Positions 1 through 8,333 are shown, numbered from the stretch's first letter. The stretch is 64,000 nucleotides of DNA from Effusibacillus dendaii (GCF_015097055.1 NZ_AP023366.1:1922001-1986000), one strand, 5' to 3'. The notes: generated by a model not told the origin, from the sequence alone. Made by a program: numbers and translations.

Positions 1-130
1 CCCTGCAATAGGCCTCATTCGCGATTTCCGACTGGACGATCACTTCAAACCCCAGTACATTCCGATAAAAATCAAGCATGACATCGAGGTCGTACGCAAC
101 CAGGTTGATATGAAGCGGTTTTACAAGCAC
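1..130 (-). CDS. VOC (glyoxalase-fold) family protein, 3' part outside window
   Basis: Only the first 43 codons are inside the window. They read HINLVAYDLDVMLDFYRNVL and on to GFEVIVQSEIANEAYCR, the classic first beta-alpha-beta of a vicinal-oxygen-chelate domain, with a possible metal-ligand His in HINL. The start is a GTG at 130, seven bases after a GGAGG that lies inside the last codons of the upstream VOC gene; the two stop/start signals are only one base apart, so they are almost certainly co-translated. VOC proteins include glyoxalases, dioxygenases and resistance proteins; the substrate cannot be told. Confidence 0.75.
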   Translation of the reverse strand, partial: MLVKPLHINLVAYDLDVMLDFYRNVLGFEVIVQSEIANEAYCR

Positions 131-131
131 A

Positions 132-512
132 CTAAGACCTCCAGTAACAAACTTCCAACCGATTTCCGTCCGGGTCGCGAAAGCCGAAGTAGGTGACCCT
201 TCCGTCGTCCTCCAGCTCTTCTACCTCGACTCCCTTATTTTTCAAAGTTTCATATAACGTTTCCGGATTTTCAGCAAACAGAATCGGATATGTGGTCGAA
301 AACCGTCTGGCTGGCATTACTTCATCCGAGTGCAATTCGTACAAGGTAAGGGGCGTCTCCCCCTCGCCGATTTTGAAAACGGCGATACGGTGGTCGTCCT
401 CCCCGATATAAGCCGCTTCCAATCCTAACACTTCTTGATACCAACGGCACGCTTTTTTTATATTCTTGACACGCAATAAAACGGTATCGATTCGTTTGAA
501 GAAACCGGCCAT
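132..512 (-). CDS. VOC family protein
   Basis: A 126-residue protein, the usual size for a single-chain VOC protein made of two beta-alpha-beta-beta-beta modules. It opens with IDTVLLRVKNIKKACRWYQ and VLGLEAAYIGEDDHRIAVF and closes with VTYFGFRDPDGNRLEVCYW; the DPDGNRLEV stretch is the family hallmark, with the acidic residue a typical metal ligand. RBS GGGGGAAGCGGG precedes the ATG. It is followed after one base by a second VOC gene, so the pair may act as partners or paralogues. Catalytic activity is not predictable from sequence; it could be a dioxygenase-like or a non-catalytic binding protein. Confidence 0.85.
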   Translation of the reverse strand: MAGFFKRIDTVLLRVKNIKKACRWYQEVLGLEAAYIGEDDHRIAVFKIGEGETPLTLYELHSDEVMPARRFSTTYPILFAENPETLYETLKNKGVEVEELEDDGRVTYFGFRDPDGNRLEVCYWRS

Positions 513-551
513 CCCGCTTCCCCCTGTCAGTTGCTCGTGGTATCCGCTTGG

Positions 552-1562
552 TTACTTTCTGCCCTGTACATATCCGGCATTAAACAGGAAAAGACGCATC
601 AGCAGGTAGAGAGACGGCACCAGCAGACACAATCCTCCGACAAACGCCCATACAAGCGCCTCTGCCATAATCGGATTGTTGACACCTGAATAAATTGTAA
701 CATACGGATACAGCAAATAGGGCATATGTCCAATTCCATATCCGAAGAATGCGCTGGCAAACTGCAGCATGACGAATATAAACGCCAGCCCGTACGATTT
801 TTTCCGGATGAGCAGGCTAACGGCACAGAGAAAAAACGCGAACGACAGGATAAACAGCCAACTGACATCCAGCATATTGTTAAAAAACTCCAGATTATGG
901 TTGCGAAGCGAGAGAAACACCAGGAAACTGGCAAAAATCGTCGGGAAGCTCCAGAATACCGCCCATGTCCGCAGCAGCTCTTCCGCCTGTTTGTCCTGCG
1001 CCCGGTTCGCATAATAGGTTAAAAAACTGGCACTGATAAACAGAACGCTGACCAACGCCAAAAACACAACCGACCAGGAATAAGGGCTGGCAAACAGTTT
1101 GCCCATTAAAAGTACCACATTGTTCCCTTGTTTCTCAACAAACCCGCCGATCGATATGGTCAATACAGTGGCCAGCGACGCGGGTATCAAAAGCCCCGTG
1201 AATCCGTAGAGAAACAGAAACACCGTATTGGTCTTGCCGTAATGGTCAAAGGCGTAAAACGAACCGCGAATTGCCAACAGCACCAGCGCAATGCTGGCAG
1301 GCACCAGCAATGCGGTTCCGTAGTAGTAAGCCGTATCAGGGAAAAAACCGACAATCCCTACCACGAAAAAGATCAAAAATACGTTCGTCACTTCCCACAC
1401 CGGCGACAGGTACCGCTGGATCACCTGATTGACAATCTCACCCGTACCGGTCCATTTGCCGTAAAGGGCAAAGAACCCGGCGCCAAAATCGATTGACGCT
1501 ACGATCACGTAACCAAGCAAAAACAGCCATAGAATTGTAATTCCAAGCAATTCGATTGACAT
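552..1562 (-). CDS. cydB: Cytochrome bd ubiquinol oxidase subunit II
   Basis: About 336 residues, nearly all hydrophobic (eight or nine likely membrane helices), matching the Cyd_oxida_II family. The N-terminus MSIELLGITILWLFLLGYVI and the following DFGAGFFALYGKWTG are typical. With CydA it forms the bd-type terminal oxidase that oxidises (mena)quinol and reduces oxygen without proton pumping. An in-frame GTG lies two codons upstream, but the spacing from AAAAGGCGG favours the ATG at 1562. It follows cydA after 16 bases and ends the operon here; no cydCD genes are in the window. Confidence 0.93.
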   Translation of the reverse strand: MSIELLGITILWLFLLGYVIVASIDFGAGFFALYGKWTGTGEIVNQVIQRYLSPVWEVTNVFLIFFVVGIVGFFPDTAYYYGTALLVPASIALVLLAIRGSFYAFDHYGKTNTVFLFLYGFTGLLIPASLATVLTISIGGFVEKQGNNVVLLMGKLFASPYSWSVVFLALVSVLFISASFLTYYANRAQDKQAEELLRTWAVFWSFPTIFASFLVFLSLRNHNLEFFNNMLDVSWLFILSFAFFLCAVSLLIRKKSYGLAFIFVMLQFASAFFGYGIGHMPYLLYPYVTIYSGVNNPIMAEALVWAFVGGLCLLVPSLYLLMRLFLFNAGYVQGRK

Positions 1563-1578
1563 ATGCACACCGCCTTTT

Positions 1579-2910
1579 CTAGAGCGTTATGCCCCGTTTT
1601 TGCATTTCCGCTTCGGGTGGATTTTTCTTCGTCATCCGTAACAGGACATAGATGCAAACCACACCTAACACCAGGTAAAGCAACGCAAACAAAATCAGCA
1701 TGGCGCCCACATCACTGGATGTCGTGACGCCTTGACTCGTACGCATATACCCTCGCAAAATCCAGGGTTGTCGACCGATTTCCGCAAACATCCAGCCAAG
1801 CTCAATTCCTATCACGGAAAGCGGTCCTCCCAGTACGATCAAACGCAGCAGCCAGGAATTCCATTCCTGGCTTTTGTTCCAAATTCGGATGACGAGGAAC
1901 AGCAGACTGATAGCCACCGCATACACCCCTACGCCCACCATCAAATCAAACAGGTAATGGACGAAAAGCGGCGGCCATACGTCTTTCGGAAACTCGTTGA
2001 GCCCTGTCACTTTGGCGTTAAAATCGCTGTGCGCCAAGAAACTGAGCATGCCGGGCAGCGGCAGCGCACCTTTCACCTGCTGGTTTTTTTCATCCAACAC
2101 GCCGCCAACCAGCAGATCGGCATGCTCTTTTGTCTCAAAATGCCATTCTGCAGCCGCCAATTTTTCCGGTTGGTATTCGGCCAGGTATTTACCTGACAGG
2201 TCGCCAATCAGAGCGGTCCCCACGCCAAAAACAAATGTCCAGAGGACGGTCAGGCGAAGCGCTTTCTTGTAATACTCGGTGCGGCGTCCCCGCAGAATCA
2301 ACCAGGCGGTAACAGCCGCCAATATAGCAGCCGACGTCATAAAGGCGGATGACAGCACGTGCGACACTTTTGTCGGCGTTGCCGGGTTAAACATCGCCTT
2401 CAGCGGTTCAATATGTGTAATTACGCCGTTTTCCAGCGTAAATCCTTGCGGCGCATTCATAAATGCGTTGACGGTTGTGATGAAAAACGCGGAAGCAGAC
2501 GACCCAATGACAACAGGTATAATGAACGCCCAATGCAGCCACCGGTTTTTGAACCGGTCCCATGTATACAGGTAAATGCCGAGAAAGATCGCTTCAAAGA
2601 AAAAAGCGAACGTTTCCATGAACAAAGGAAGCGCAATCACCTGTCCGGCGATCTGCATAAAACTTGGCCACAAAAGAGACAGCTGCAGCCCGATACAGGT
2701 ACCGGTCACTACTCCCACCGCGACCGTCACGGTAAACCCTCTCGACCACCGTCTGGCCAACAGCATGTAATGCGGGTCGTTGCGCCGGATACCCAACCAT
2801 TCGGCGATCATAATCATGACCGGCACACCCACGCCGATCGTCGCAAAGATGATGTGAAACCCCAATGTCAAACTCGTCAATATACGGCTCCACAACAACG
2901 TATCTTGCAT
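1579..2910 (-). CDS. cydA: Cytochrome bd ubiquinol oxidase subunit I
   Basis: 443 residues with the CydA haem sites visible: His19 in GFHIIFATIGVGVPV (high-spin haem ligand position), the METFAFFFEAIFLG helix with its Glu, the second His in KVSHVLSSAFM, and the GRQPW motif in EIGRQPWILRGYMRT, whose Met is the haem b558 ligand. The periplasmic Q loop (around residues 250-310) is short, as in Gram-positive enzymes. It is the quinol-oxidising subunit of the bd oxidase in the cytoplasmic membrane. RBS GAAGGTGAG lies just upstream of the ATG and cydB follows directly. Confidence 0.96.
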   Translation of the reverse strand: MQDTLLWSRILTSLTLGFHIIFATIGVGVPVMIMIAEWLGIRRNDPHYMLLARRWSRGFTVTVAVGVVTGTCIGLQLSLLWPSFMQIAGQVIALPLFMETFAFFFEAIFLGIYLYTWDRFKNRWLHWAFIIPVVIGSSASAFFITTVNAFMNAPQGFTLENGVITHIEPLKAMFNPATPTKVSHVLSSAFMTSAAILAAVTAWLILRGRRTEYYKKALRLTVLWTFVFGVGTALIGDLSGKYLAEYQPEKLAAAEWHFETKEHADLLVGGVLDEKNQQVKGALPLPGMLSFLAHSDFNAKVTGLNEFPKDVWPPLFVHYLFDLMVGVGVYAVAISLLFLVIRIWNKSQEWNSWLLRLIVLGGPLSVIGIELGWMFAEIGRQPWILRGYMRTSQGVTTSSDVGAMLILFALLYLVLGVVCIYVLLRMTKKNPPEAEMQKRGITL

Positions 2911-2941
2911 GATGGCTCACCTTCTTTGTGTGAATGTGTAT

Positions 2942-2970
2942 TTATAATAATACAAAATGACATCGTGCAA
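2942..2970 (-). promoter_or_regulatory. Candidate sigma-A promoter of cydAB
   Basis: On the minus strand TTGCAC (2970-2965), a 17-base spacer and TTATAA (2947-2942) stand just upstream of the cydA RBS. The following bases contain TTCACACAAAG, similar to half of a Rex/CcpA-type palindrome. No full operator is convincing. Confidence 0.5.
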
Positions 2971-3041
2971 GCGCCGTATTTCCCTGTAGTTTTGACGTTT
3001 TGTTGGCATCTTTGCGACAAAACTTTGAATCGCCCTGACGA

Positions 3042-3746
3042 TTACAATGTATTCGCCGAGTGAGTGTTTCCTGCCGTCGGCTGTTTCTGGTGTTTCTGGT
3101 TTTTCAATACGCCTGCCAGCAGCACTCCGCAAGCTACAGCGACTGCACCCCCCCAATGCAGGAACGGGTTTGCAAAATACGGTTTGACAAAAGACTCTTC
3201 CATCATCATTTTGGCGGCTGTCCAAGCAATCGTCCCGGAACCGATATAGACAATCGCGCGGTATCGTTCCACCCATTTGACAATCAGTGTGCTGCCCCAA
3301 ACCATGATCGGGATGCTGATTAACAGTCCAATCAAAATCAACAGAAACGATCCGTGAGCGGCGCCGGCAACCGCCAATACGTTATCCAGCCCCATCAATG
3401 CGTCTGCGATGATGATGGTGCGAATCGCCGACCATAAATTTTGACTGGCTGCCTGTTGATCGTGTCTCTTCTTCTCCACAAGCAGTTTGTAAGCGATCAG
3501 CAGCAGCGCGATGCCTCCAATCAGAAGAAGTCCGGGTATTTTCAGCAGCCATACGACTGCCAACGTCGATACCGCGCGGATCACGACCGCCCCGACCGTT
3601 CCCCAGAGGATCGCTTTCTTCTGCTGTTCTTTTGCCAAATTGCGGGCGGACAGTCCAATCAAAATCGCATTGTCGCCTGCCAAGACCAAGTCAATCAGCA
3701 CAATCGACATCAGCGCCACCCAAAATTCAACTGAGAAAAATTCCAT
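3042..3746 (-). CDS. TerC family manganese exporter-like membrane protein
   Basis: 234 residues from the ATG at 3746, which has GGGGAGAGA seven bases upstream; an in-frame ATG 13 codons earlier lacks this. Two membrane half-repeats carry the family acid/Asn motifs: DLVLAGDNAILIGLSARNL near the N-terminus and ADALMGLDNVLAVAGAAHG in the middle. TerC proteins of Bacilli (YceF, YkoY, YjbE types) export manganese and metallate exported enzymes. The leader carries a Mn-sensing yybP-ykoY riboswitch, which strongly supports the Mn role. The hydrophilic tail (KNQKHQKQPTAGNTHSANTL) is poorly conserved. Confidence 0.93.
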   Translation of the reverse strand: MEFFSVEFWVALMSIVLIDLVLAGDNAILIGLSARNLAKEQQKKAILWGTVGAVVIRAVSTLAVVWLLKIPGLLLIGGIALLLIAYKLLVEKKRHDQQAASQNLWSAIRTIIIADALMGLDNVLAVAGAAHGSFLLILIGLLISIPIMVWGSTLIVKWVERYRAIVYIGSGTIAWTAAKMMMEESFVKPYFANPFLHWGGAVAVACGVLLAGVLKNQKHQKQPTAGNTHSANTL

Positions 3747-3818
3747 TTTGTCTCTCCCCTTCTGCATTTGTTTTCCGTAAAACAAAAAGCGCCCCTCACC
3801 ACACAGGTAAAGGCCGCC

Positions 3819-3858
3819 AAAAAACAGGAAAAGACCTTCACCCTAAGGCAAAGGTCTT
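3819..3858 (-). terminator. Intrinsic terminator of the Mn riboswitch
   Basis: On the minus strand the arms AAGACCTTTGCC and GGGTGAAGGTCTT form a stem followed by a T-rich run (TTTTCCTG then six T). It lies between the aptamer and terC, as expected for the expression platform of an ON switch. Confidence 0.85.
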
Positions 3859-4033
3859 GCTAACAACGATTCTGGTACGCGGTATGCAGACTACCCGCAA
3901 ACAGAAACTTTCGTTTCGCTGCCAACAAAGCCGGAGAGGTTAACGGGTACACCCGGATCGCATTCGCATCCGCGCATCCAACCGTCAGCGTCTCGAAATG
4001 ACGACTTTGTCGTGATTAGCTACTCCCCTTTGG
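3859..4033 (-). promoter_or_regulatory. yybP-ykoY manganese riboswitch aptamer
   Basis: The minus strand starts with AAAGGGGAGTAGC (4031-4018), the near-invariant 5' box of this class. It continues with a stem ending GACGACAAAG, a GC-rich second arm, the CTCTCCGGCTTTG box, and TTGTTAGCAAGACC leading into the terminator. These are the conserved loops that clamp a Mn ion. With Mn bound, the anti-terminator forms and terC is read. The class is well established upstream of TerC, MntP and P-type ATPase genes. Confidence 0.92.
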
Positions 4034-4268
4034 AGGATATGCTTTTGTTGTTTACAGGATACTATCGGACAGGTCGGATTGTCAAGTGCGGAAATCGGAG
4101 ACTTTCAACTCAGAACTTAACAACAGTACAAGTCCTGCTCCTGTCAACAGTCCCTGCGCCCAATTTCCGCGTTTCGGATTCTCCTGGTTTTCCATCAGCA
4201 AGCCTCCCGACTCGCAACTCTATTACTCTTGAACTTCTGTTGCCATGACCTTCTACGGCTTCTGAACT

Positions 4269-4881
4269 CTATTGGTTTCGCAGTTGAATCAATGTCTGTT
4301 CTTTCTCACCCCGATAAAACAGGTTATAGGTATCAAACGGGATGATTCGTCCATCCGGGTGAACAATATGGACGCATGATTTTTTACGGAGCGAACATCC
4401 AAATTGTACGCATCAAGAAACTGCATAATCACCACCCAAAACACATTGTCGTAACCGATTGCGTCAGGCACTTGTACCATCGGCAGGCAGCACAGCAGAT
4501 TTTTCAGGGGAGATGGCGGAGGAATCGGGTGAATGGCTGGTGGAGAACAGATCGAATATTTTTTCCTTAAGCGTCTCATCCTGTTCAAATACGATCGTGT
4601 TGCGGCCGCCTTCCAACCGAATCTGCGGATCGATCAGGCCGGTTAACGGGGTGACACGGCCTCCCGTTTTTAACGCATACCCCATCGCCAAACCATCCGG
4701 ATGACAGGGAACGGGGATGATATCTTCCGCCTGAATCGGTTGAAATGTGACTCCCCTTACGGCGCGCTGTGCAGGGCCGTATTGAATGATCCTCCCCACC
4801 TCATGGTCGTTCAGCCCTCTTTTTAACGTGACCACAAGTGTTGTGGAAATGTTGAATTCGTTTAGATGCGGGAAAACTCAT
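4269..4881 (-). pseudogene. Decayed radical SAM (MoaA-like) protein gene
   Basis: Fragments of one protein lie in two frames. The first (4464-4863) reads VTLKRGLNDHEVG, VRGVTFQPIQAEDI and IIPVPCHPDGLAMGYALK, typical of the distal part of the radical SAM family with conserved Cys-His in PCHPD. The second frame (to 4269) gives YDNVFWVVIMQFLDAYNLDV and, one frame on, IPFDTYNLFYRG, the usual C-terminus. The start survives as an ATG at 4881 behind GGAGGG, but the segment with the CxxxCxxC iron-sulphur motif is gone. It sits 17 bases after lgt and was probably its operon partner. Confidence 0.7.
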
Positions 4882-4898
4882 TCGCACCCTCCTGTATT

Positions 4899-5696
4899 TT
4901 AAGGTTCGGCAGGCTGCTGACTAATCCCTTTCCGACGTTTCTGTCTTGCCGCCCACAGCAAAAGGACCACTCCCATTGCCATCAACAACAGGCTGACGAC
5001 CTGCGCGACGCGCAACGGACCCAGCATCAGGCTGTCCGTTCGCAACCCTTCCACAAAGAACCGGCCGATTGAATAAAGAATCAGATACGAAAAAAGGACC
5101 TGTCCGTCAAACTTCTTGAACCTCCGCAGCATAACCAGTAAAATCACGAACACCAGCATGTCCCAGATCGATTCATACAGAAATGTGGGCTGGTAGTACA
5201 CCCCTTCGATCAGCATCTGATCGCGGATAAATGCGGGGAAATGCTGCATAAACGCAGCCGAAACAGGACCTCCATGCGCCTCCTGATTGATAAAATTTCC
5301 CCATCGGCCAATCGCTTGGCCCAGGATCACACTTGGAAACAAAATATCTCCCATTAACAGAATCGGCAGCTTCTGTTTTCGCACATAATACAGCCCCCCC
5401 AGGAATCCGCCGATTAATCCGCCATGAATGGCCAAACCGCCGTGCCAGACAGCGAATACGTCAAGCAAATTGTTGCGATAATTGTGCCACTCGAAGATCA
5501 CATAGTACAGCCGGGCAAATACAATCGCCAACGGTATAATATACATGACCATGTTCAAAATATGTTCCGGGTCCAGGCCGATTTTTTTGGCATGATATTG
5601 CGCCAGCAAAGTTCCCATCACAAATGCGCTCGTCATCAGAATCCCATACCAATGAACGGGAATGGGGCCGATGTGAAAAGCAACCGGATCAATCAC
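4899..5696 (-). CDS. lgt: Phosphatidylglycerol--prolipoprotein diacylglyceryl transferase
   Basis: About 265 residues with the whole Lgt architecture: seven helices, IGPIPVHWYGILM at the N-terminus, HGGLAIHGGLIGGFLGG with the essential His region, and the signature GRWGNFINQEAHGGP containing the catalytic Arg. It moves a diacylglyceryl group from phosphatidylglycerol to the lipobox Cys of prolipoproteins in the membrane. I prefer the GTG at 5696 (VIDPVAFHIGP, the usual N-terminus) behind AGGTGATAAGG; the frame is open to an ATG at 5726. Followed by a dead radical SAM gene. Confidence 0.94.
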   Translation of the reverse strand: MIDPVAFHIGPIPVHWYGILMTSAFVMGTLLAQYHAKKIGLDPEHILNMVMYIIPLAIVFARLYYVIFEWHNYRNNLLDVFAVWHGGLAIHGGLIGGFLGGLYYVRKQKLPILLMGDILFPSVILGQAIGRWGNFINQEAHGGPVSAAFMQHFPAFIRDQMLIEGVYYQPTFLYESIWDMLVFVILLVMLRRFKKFDGQVLFSYLILYSIGRFFVEGLRTDSLMLGPLRVAQVVSLLLMAMGVVLLLWAARQKRRKGISQQPAEP

Positions 5697-5768
5697 CCTT
5701 ATCACCTCGCCGCCATTGTACCACATTTTTCTAAAACATCCTCATCGGACACATACTGCCACCCACGC

Positions 5769-5801
5769 AAAAAGCCTGTGAACATCGGGATATTCACAGG
5801 C
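5769..5801 (-). terminator. Rho-independent terminator, original end of the suf operon
   Basis: Minus-strand perfect 9-bp stem GCCTGTGAA/TTCACAGGC followed by five T. It lies 34 bases after a remnant of the sufB 3' end (5835 onwards). The intact sufB now ends 3.2 kb away, so this looks like the ancestral suf terminator cut off by later insertions. Confidence 0.8.
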
Positions 5802-5834
5802 CTCCATTGTTTTTGCATTACGAACGCGCACCGA

Positions 5835-5860
5835 TTAACCGACCGAACCTTCCATCTGAT
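5835..5860 (-). repeat. sufB 3'-end duplicate, copy A
   Basis: The minus strand here reads ATGGAAGGTTCGGTCGGTTAA, encoding MEGSVG-stop, the exact C-terminus of SufB, with one base change relative to the other copies (8161 and 9001). Upstream similarity fades after a few codons. Copy A is the one still next to a terminator, so it is likely the original gene end left behind by site-specific integration. Confidence 0.75.
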
Positions 5861-5896
5861 CCCCGGTTTTCACATTATCATACACATGTGTTACCT

Positions 5897-6082
5897 TCAC
5901 GCTAGAGAGCGGGACAGACGGCGCAACCGTTTCAAAAGCTTTTCACCTGCTTCATACTGTCGCTTCCATTCTGCCAAGCCCCAATTGAAGGCAAAGCGAG
6001 CCACACCACACGCTTTTGCGAAGTAGGTGGACTGCTTGTTATTCGGTTGAAGCGCAATCTTATGGCTTCTCAGCATCCTCAA
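5897..6082 (-). pseudogene. TnpB (RNA-guided nuclease) N-terminal fragment
   Basis: 61 codons: HKIALQPNNKQSTYFAKACG and VARFAFNWGLAEWKRQYEAG are the invariant N-terminus of IS605/IS607 TnpB, the RNA-guided DNA nuclease related to Cas12. After EKLL the similarity ends and the frame closes in RLRRLSRSLA, so the RuvC and zinc-finger parts are deleted. It overlaps the last 23 bases of tnpA, the normal IS607 junction. No nuclease activity is possible. Confidence 0.85.
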
Positions 6083-6689
6083 CCACCCGCTTCATCCCTT
6101 CTATGAGCTTCTGGTTCTTGCGTAAACGCGAACCGTAGAGCCGTGCAGAAAACACCGTGATAATCTCCAAAACATCCTTGGCGAGATCTTCTTCAAACGT
6201 AGTGTCTTCGCCCTGGTTGAGAATCACCACTTCCACCTCTTTCGCCTCACAAATGGCGAAGACCAGCTCCGCACCAAAACGAAGGAGGCGATCTTTGTGT
6301 GTGATGACCAGTCTGCCTACTTCGTCCTGCAAGATGGCGTGTAAGAGGCGTTTCAAACCTTTTTTGTGGTAGTTCATTCCCGATCCAAGGTCAGAAACCA
6401 CTTCAAACGTCCACCCTTGCGAAGCGCAGTACATTTCAAGGACTTGTTTCTGTCGCTCCAAATCCTCTTTCTGATCGTGGCTTGATACTCTGGCATAGGC
6501 CACGGTTGTTCTGTCGCTACGCTGAAGCCGGAACAATTCAGGCCGCAGTTTCACAAGATCGTATCGCCGATGGCCGCCGGGGGTAATTTCATCCGGTTGC
6601 AAACGGCCTTCTTTTTCCCATCGCCGGAGTGTTGTAATCGATACTCCCAACACCTTTGAAGCTTCGCCTATCGTTATTAATCTGTCCAT
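6060..6689 (-). CDS. IS607-family serine recombinase (TnpA)
   Basis: 209 residues. The N-terminus is a MerR-type helix-turn-helix (IGEASKVLGVSITTLRRWEK), followed by a small serine-resolvase domain: VAYARVSSHDQKEDLERQ with the nucleophilic Ser, LGSGMNYHKKGLKRLL, and VITHKDRLLRFGAELV. The order HTH first, catalytic domain second, is characteristic of IS607 transposases, which integrate through a circular intermediate. Full length and apparently intact, so it could act on its own ends even though tnpB is broken. Confidence 0.92.
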   Translation of the reverse strand: MDRLITIGEASKVLGVSITTLRRWEKEGRLQPDEITPGGHRRYDLVKLRPELFRLQRSDRTTVAYARVSSHDQKEDLERQKQVLEMYCASQGWTFEVVSDLGSGMNYHKKGLKRLLHAILQDEVGRLVITHKDRLLRFGAELVFAICEAKEVEVVILNQGEDTTFEEDLAKDVLEIITVFSARLYGSRLRKNQKLIEGMKRVVEDAEKP

Positions 6690-6734
6690 ATTGATAGTAT
6701 ACAGTCAGTTTTAGGCAGAATCAATGTTTACAGT

Positions 6735-7739
6735 TCAAACCCTTATTCTTTTTCCAGTATACAGGTCAATTTGCCACGTCCCATTGTATTGCGGGCGATT
6801 GTTATTTTCTGTGACTGTAATAACCGAATCCCTAACAGACAATCCAGGCTTTACGGAACCTCTTGTCATTGCTGCCGATAATCCATCTATCAGCTGAAAC
6901 AGGCGGAACATGGGACTCAGCCGCCAACTAAATGATTCGGTGAGCTCGTTCTCGCTGTGATGATGATAACGAATGATTTCCACTATATCATCGTTTAAAC
7001 CATAATAGTGTTTGGCTATCTCAGCCCCACGAAAAGCATGCAATTTTCCATCCTCAAAAACCTCTCTTGGATCGACGACATCCCCGATTTTCAAAACAGG
7101 TTGTGATTTACCCAAATCATGGAAAATCAGCGCTTGTACCAATAAATCTTTATCGATTCCGATTAGCTTGGTAATCCCTTGCTCATGTAAGCTCGCAAGT
7201 ATTTTAAGACAGTTTACAACATGACGGTAGCCACCATCGTGAATAATACCTGTAATTGTAATCTTCTTCGTTTGCGGGTCATAAGTATCCTGATATTCCA
7301 CCGTTGATTTGAGCTTATATTCGACTTTACTATTAGGTAATGTCAAGGCAAATGCCATGTCAAGCTCTTGTTGCATTTCCATGGTTTCTGTAATATCCTG
7401 GCCTGTTATGAGTATGTCTGTCAGCTTTCCATTATCAATCAATGGGGTGATATTGAGTAATATTTGCTTCCCATCGGTTATTGTGCGAACTACCCCTATT
7501 TGAGCTACTCCTGTAACTAAAACTTCCTGTACCTTGCTGTTCTCTGTAGGGATATCCCAAAGTCTCAGGTCATTAAAAATATGTTTTCCTTTATAGGCGA
7601 CACCTTGAACATTCAAAATCCGTTCGGCCGCTTCATTCATATATTCGACACATAGATTATAATCGACTAAAATAAGCAATTCTTCCATTGAACTGAGGAT
7701 ATGGCTTAGCAGCTTTTCTTTGTCCACTTTTTTCCTCAT
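6735..7739 (-). CDS. PAS-HD domain signalling protein
   Basis: 334 residues. Residues 1-120 form a PAS-like sensor (LLSHILSSMEELLILVDYNL, MNEAAERILNVQG, ILITGQDITETMEM). After a linker, residues 165-300 form an HD hydrolase domain: GYRHVVNCLKILASLHEQG, IFHDLGK with the metal-binding HD pair, then IIRYHHHSENELTES. The architecture suggests a signal-regulated phosphohydrolase, perhaps for a nucleotide second messenger, but it is not a canonical HD-GYP. RBS GGGGAGG. It lies between two copies of the sufB end, so it probably arrived with an integrated element. Confidence 0.8.
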   Translation of the reverse strand: MRKKVDKEKLLSHILSSMEELLILVDYNLCVEYMNEAAERILNVQGVAYKGKHIFNDLRLWDIPTENSKVQEVLVTGVAQIGVVRTITDGKQILLNITPLIDNGKLTDILITGQDITETMEMQQELDMAFALTLPNSKVEYKLKSTVEYQDTYDPQTKKITITGIIHDGGYRHVVNCLKILASLHEQGITKLIGIDKDLLVQALIFHDLGKSQPVLKIGDVVDPREVFEDGKLHAFRGAEIAKHYYGLNDDIVEIIRYHHHSENELTESFSWRLSPMFRLFQLIDGLSAAMTRGSVKPGLSVRDSVITVTENNNRPQYNGTWQIDLYTGKRIRV

Positions 7740-7996
7740 AATTACCTCCCCTTCGATAGCCCAGCCACTATGGCATAATTCCTTTGAACTGCGGCTTTGC
7801 GTAATTGCTTTTCAACAATTTTGCGATTGATCGAGGACTGTAATTTGTTTTCTGGTTTCTTGATAATACCATAATTTCTATGTAAAATGTTTTTTCGACA
7901 AATATTTTCTTAGACCACTCTGTTTCATCCAAACGAATTTACACTTTGCTAAATTTGCGATGTATTCTCTCTATTATTAAGAAAGAAGTGGTACTA

Positions 7997-8128
7997 ATGA
8001 AAAATAGAAGTCGTTCGTTTGTATTTGTTGTAGCGCTGTCGTTATCAGCTTCTTCCACCACCGGTTGTGAAAATTCTAAATCATCTTCATCGCCATCACC
8101 GTTTACAAAAGCTCAACTCCAAAAATGA
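7997..8128 (+). CDS. Short putative lipoprotein, probably truncated
   Basis: 43 codons from an ATG behind GAAAGAAG. The start MKNRSRSFVFVVALSLSASS then TTGC gives a positively charged n-region, a hydrophobic core and a weak lipobox (TTGC), followed by a Ser/Pro-rich linker and a stop. Nothing after residue 43. It ends 32 bases before sufB-end copy B, so it may be the beginning of a lipoprotein gene cut off when the neighbouring element inserted. I do not recognise the family. Confidence 0.35.
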   Translation: MKNRSRSFVFVVALSLSASSTTGCENSKSSSSPSPFTKAQLQK

Positions 8129-8160
8129 CGTTTTTGTAAGCATCCATGATGAATAAAAGT

Positions 8161-8190
8161 TTAACCGACCGATCCTTCCATTTCCAGTTC
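8161..8190 (-). repeat. sufB 3'-end duplicate, copy B (candidate att site)
   Basis: 30 bases identical to the last 30 of sufB (9001-9030), encoding ELEMEGSVG-stop on the minus strand. One codon further (ATC against ATT) the sequences still code the same residue and then diverge. It is the distal border of an 840-bp segment holding an integrase remnant, the usual form of an attachment-site duplication. Confidence 0.8.
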
Positions 8191-8333
8191 GATTAAAGAA
8201 CGGTTTCAGCGCATTTCACGGTTAAGTGAAAACCTCGTTATATCAAGGTTTTAACGGCATTCACTTTTCATACTAATTCATACGTAAAACCGGACAAAAA
8301 ACAGACAAGCTTTGAGGCCCGATTGGGCCTCGC

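Larger units (their letters stand above)
5885..6720. mobile_element. IS607-type insertion sequence, internally deleted
   Basis: A serine-recombinase tnpA overlaps the start of a tnpB that is cut to about 60 codons. This is the IS607 arrangement, but a full copy would be about 2 kb. The ends cannot be fixed by eye because IS607 elements lack terminal inverted repeats and make no target duplication; the limits given are approximate. It lies between sufB-end copies A and B. Confidence 0.7.

Noticed and set aside
4012-4248. Plus-strand ORF over the riboswitch region
   Set aside because: It covers the conserved aptamer in antisense and has no RBS or recognisable domain.
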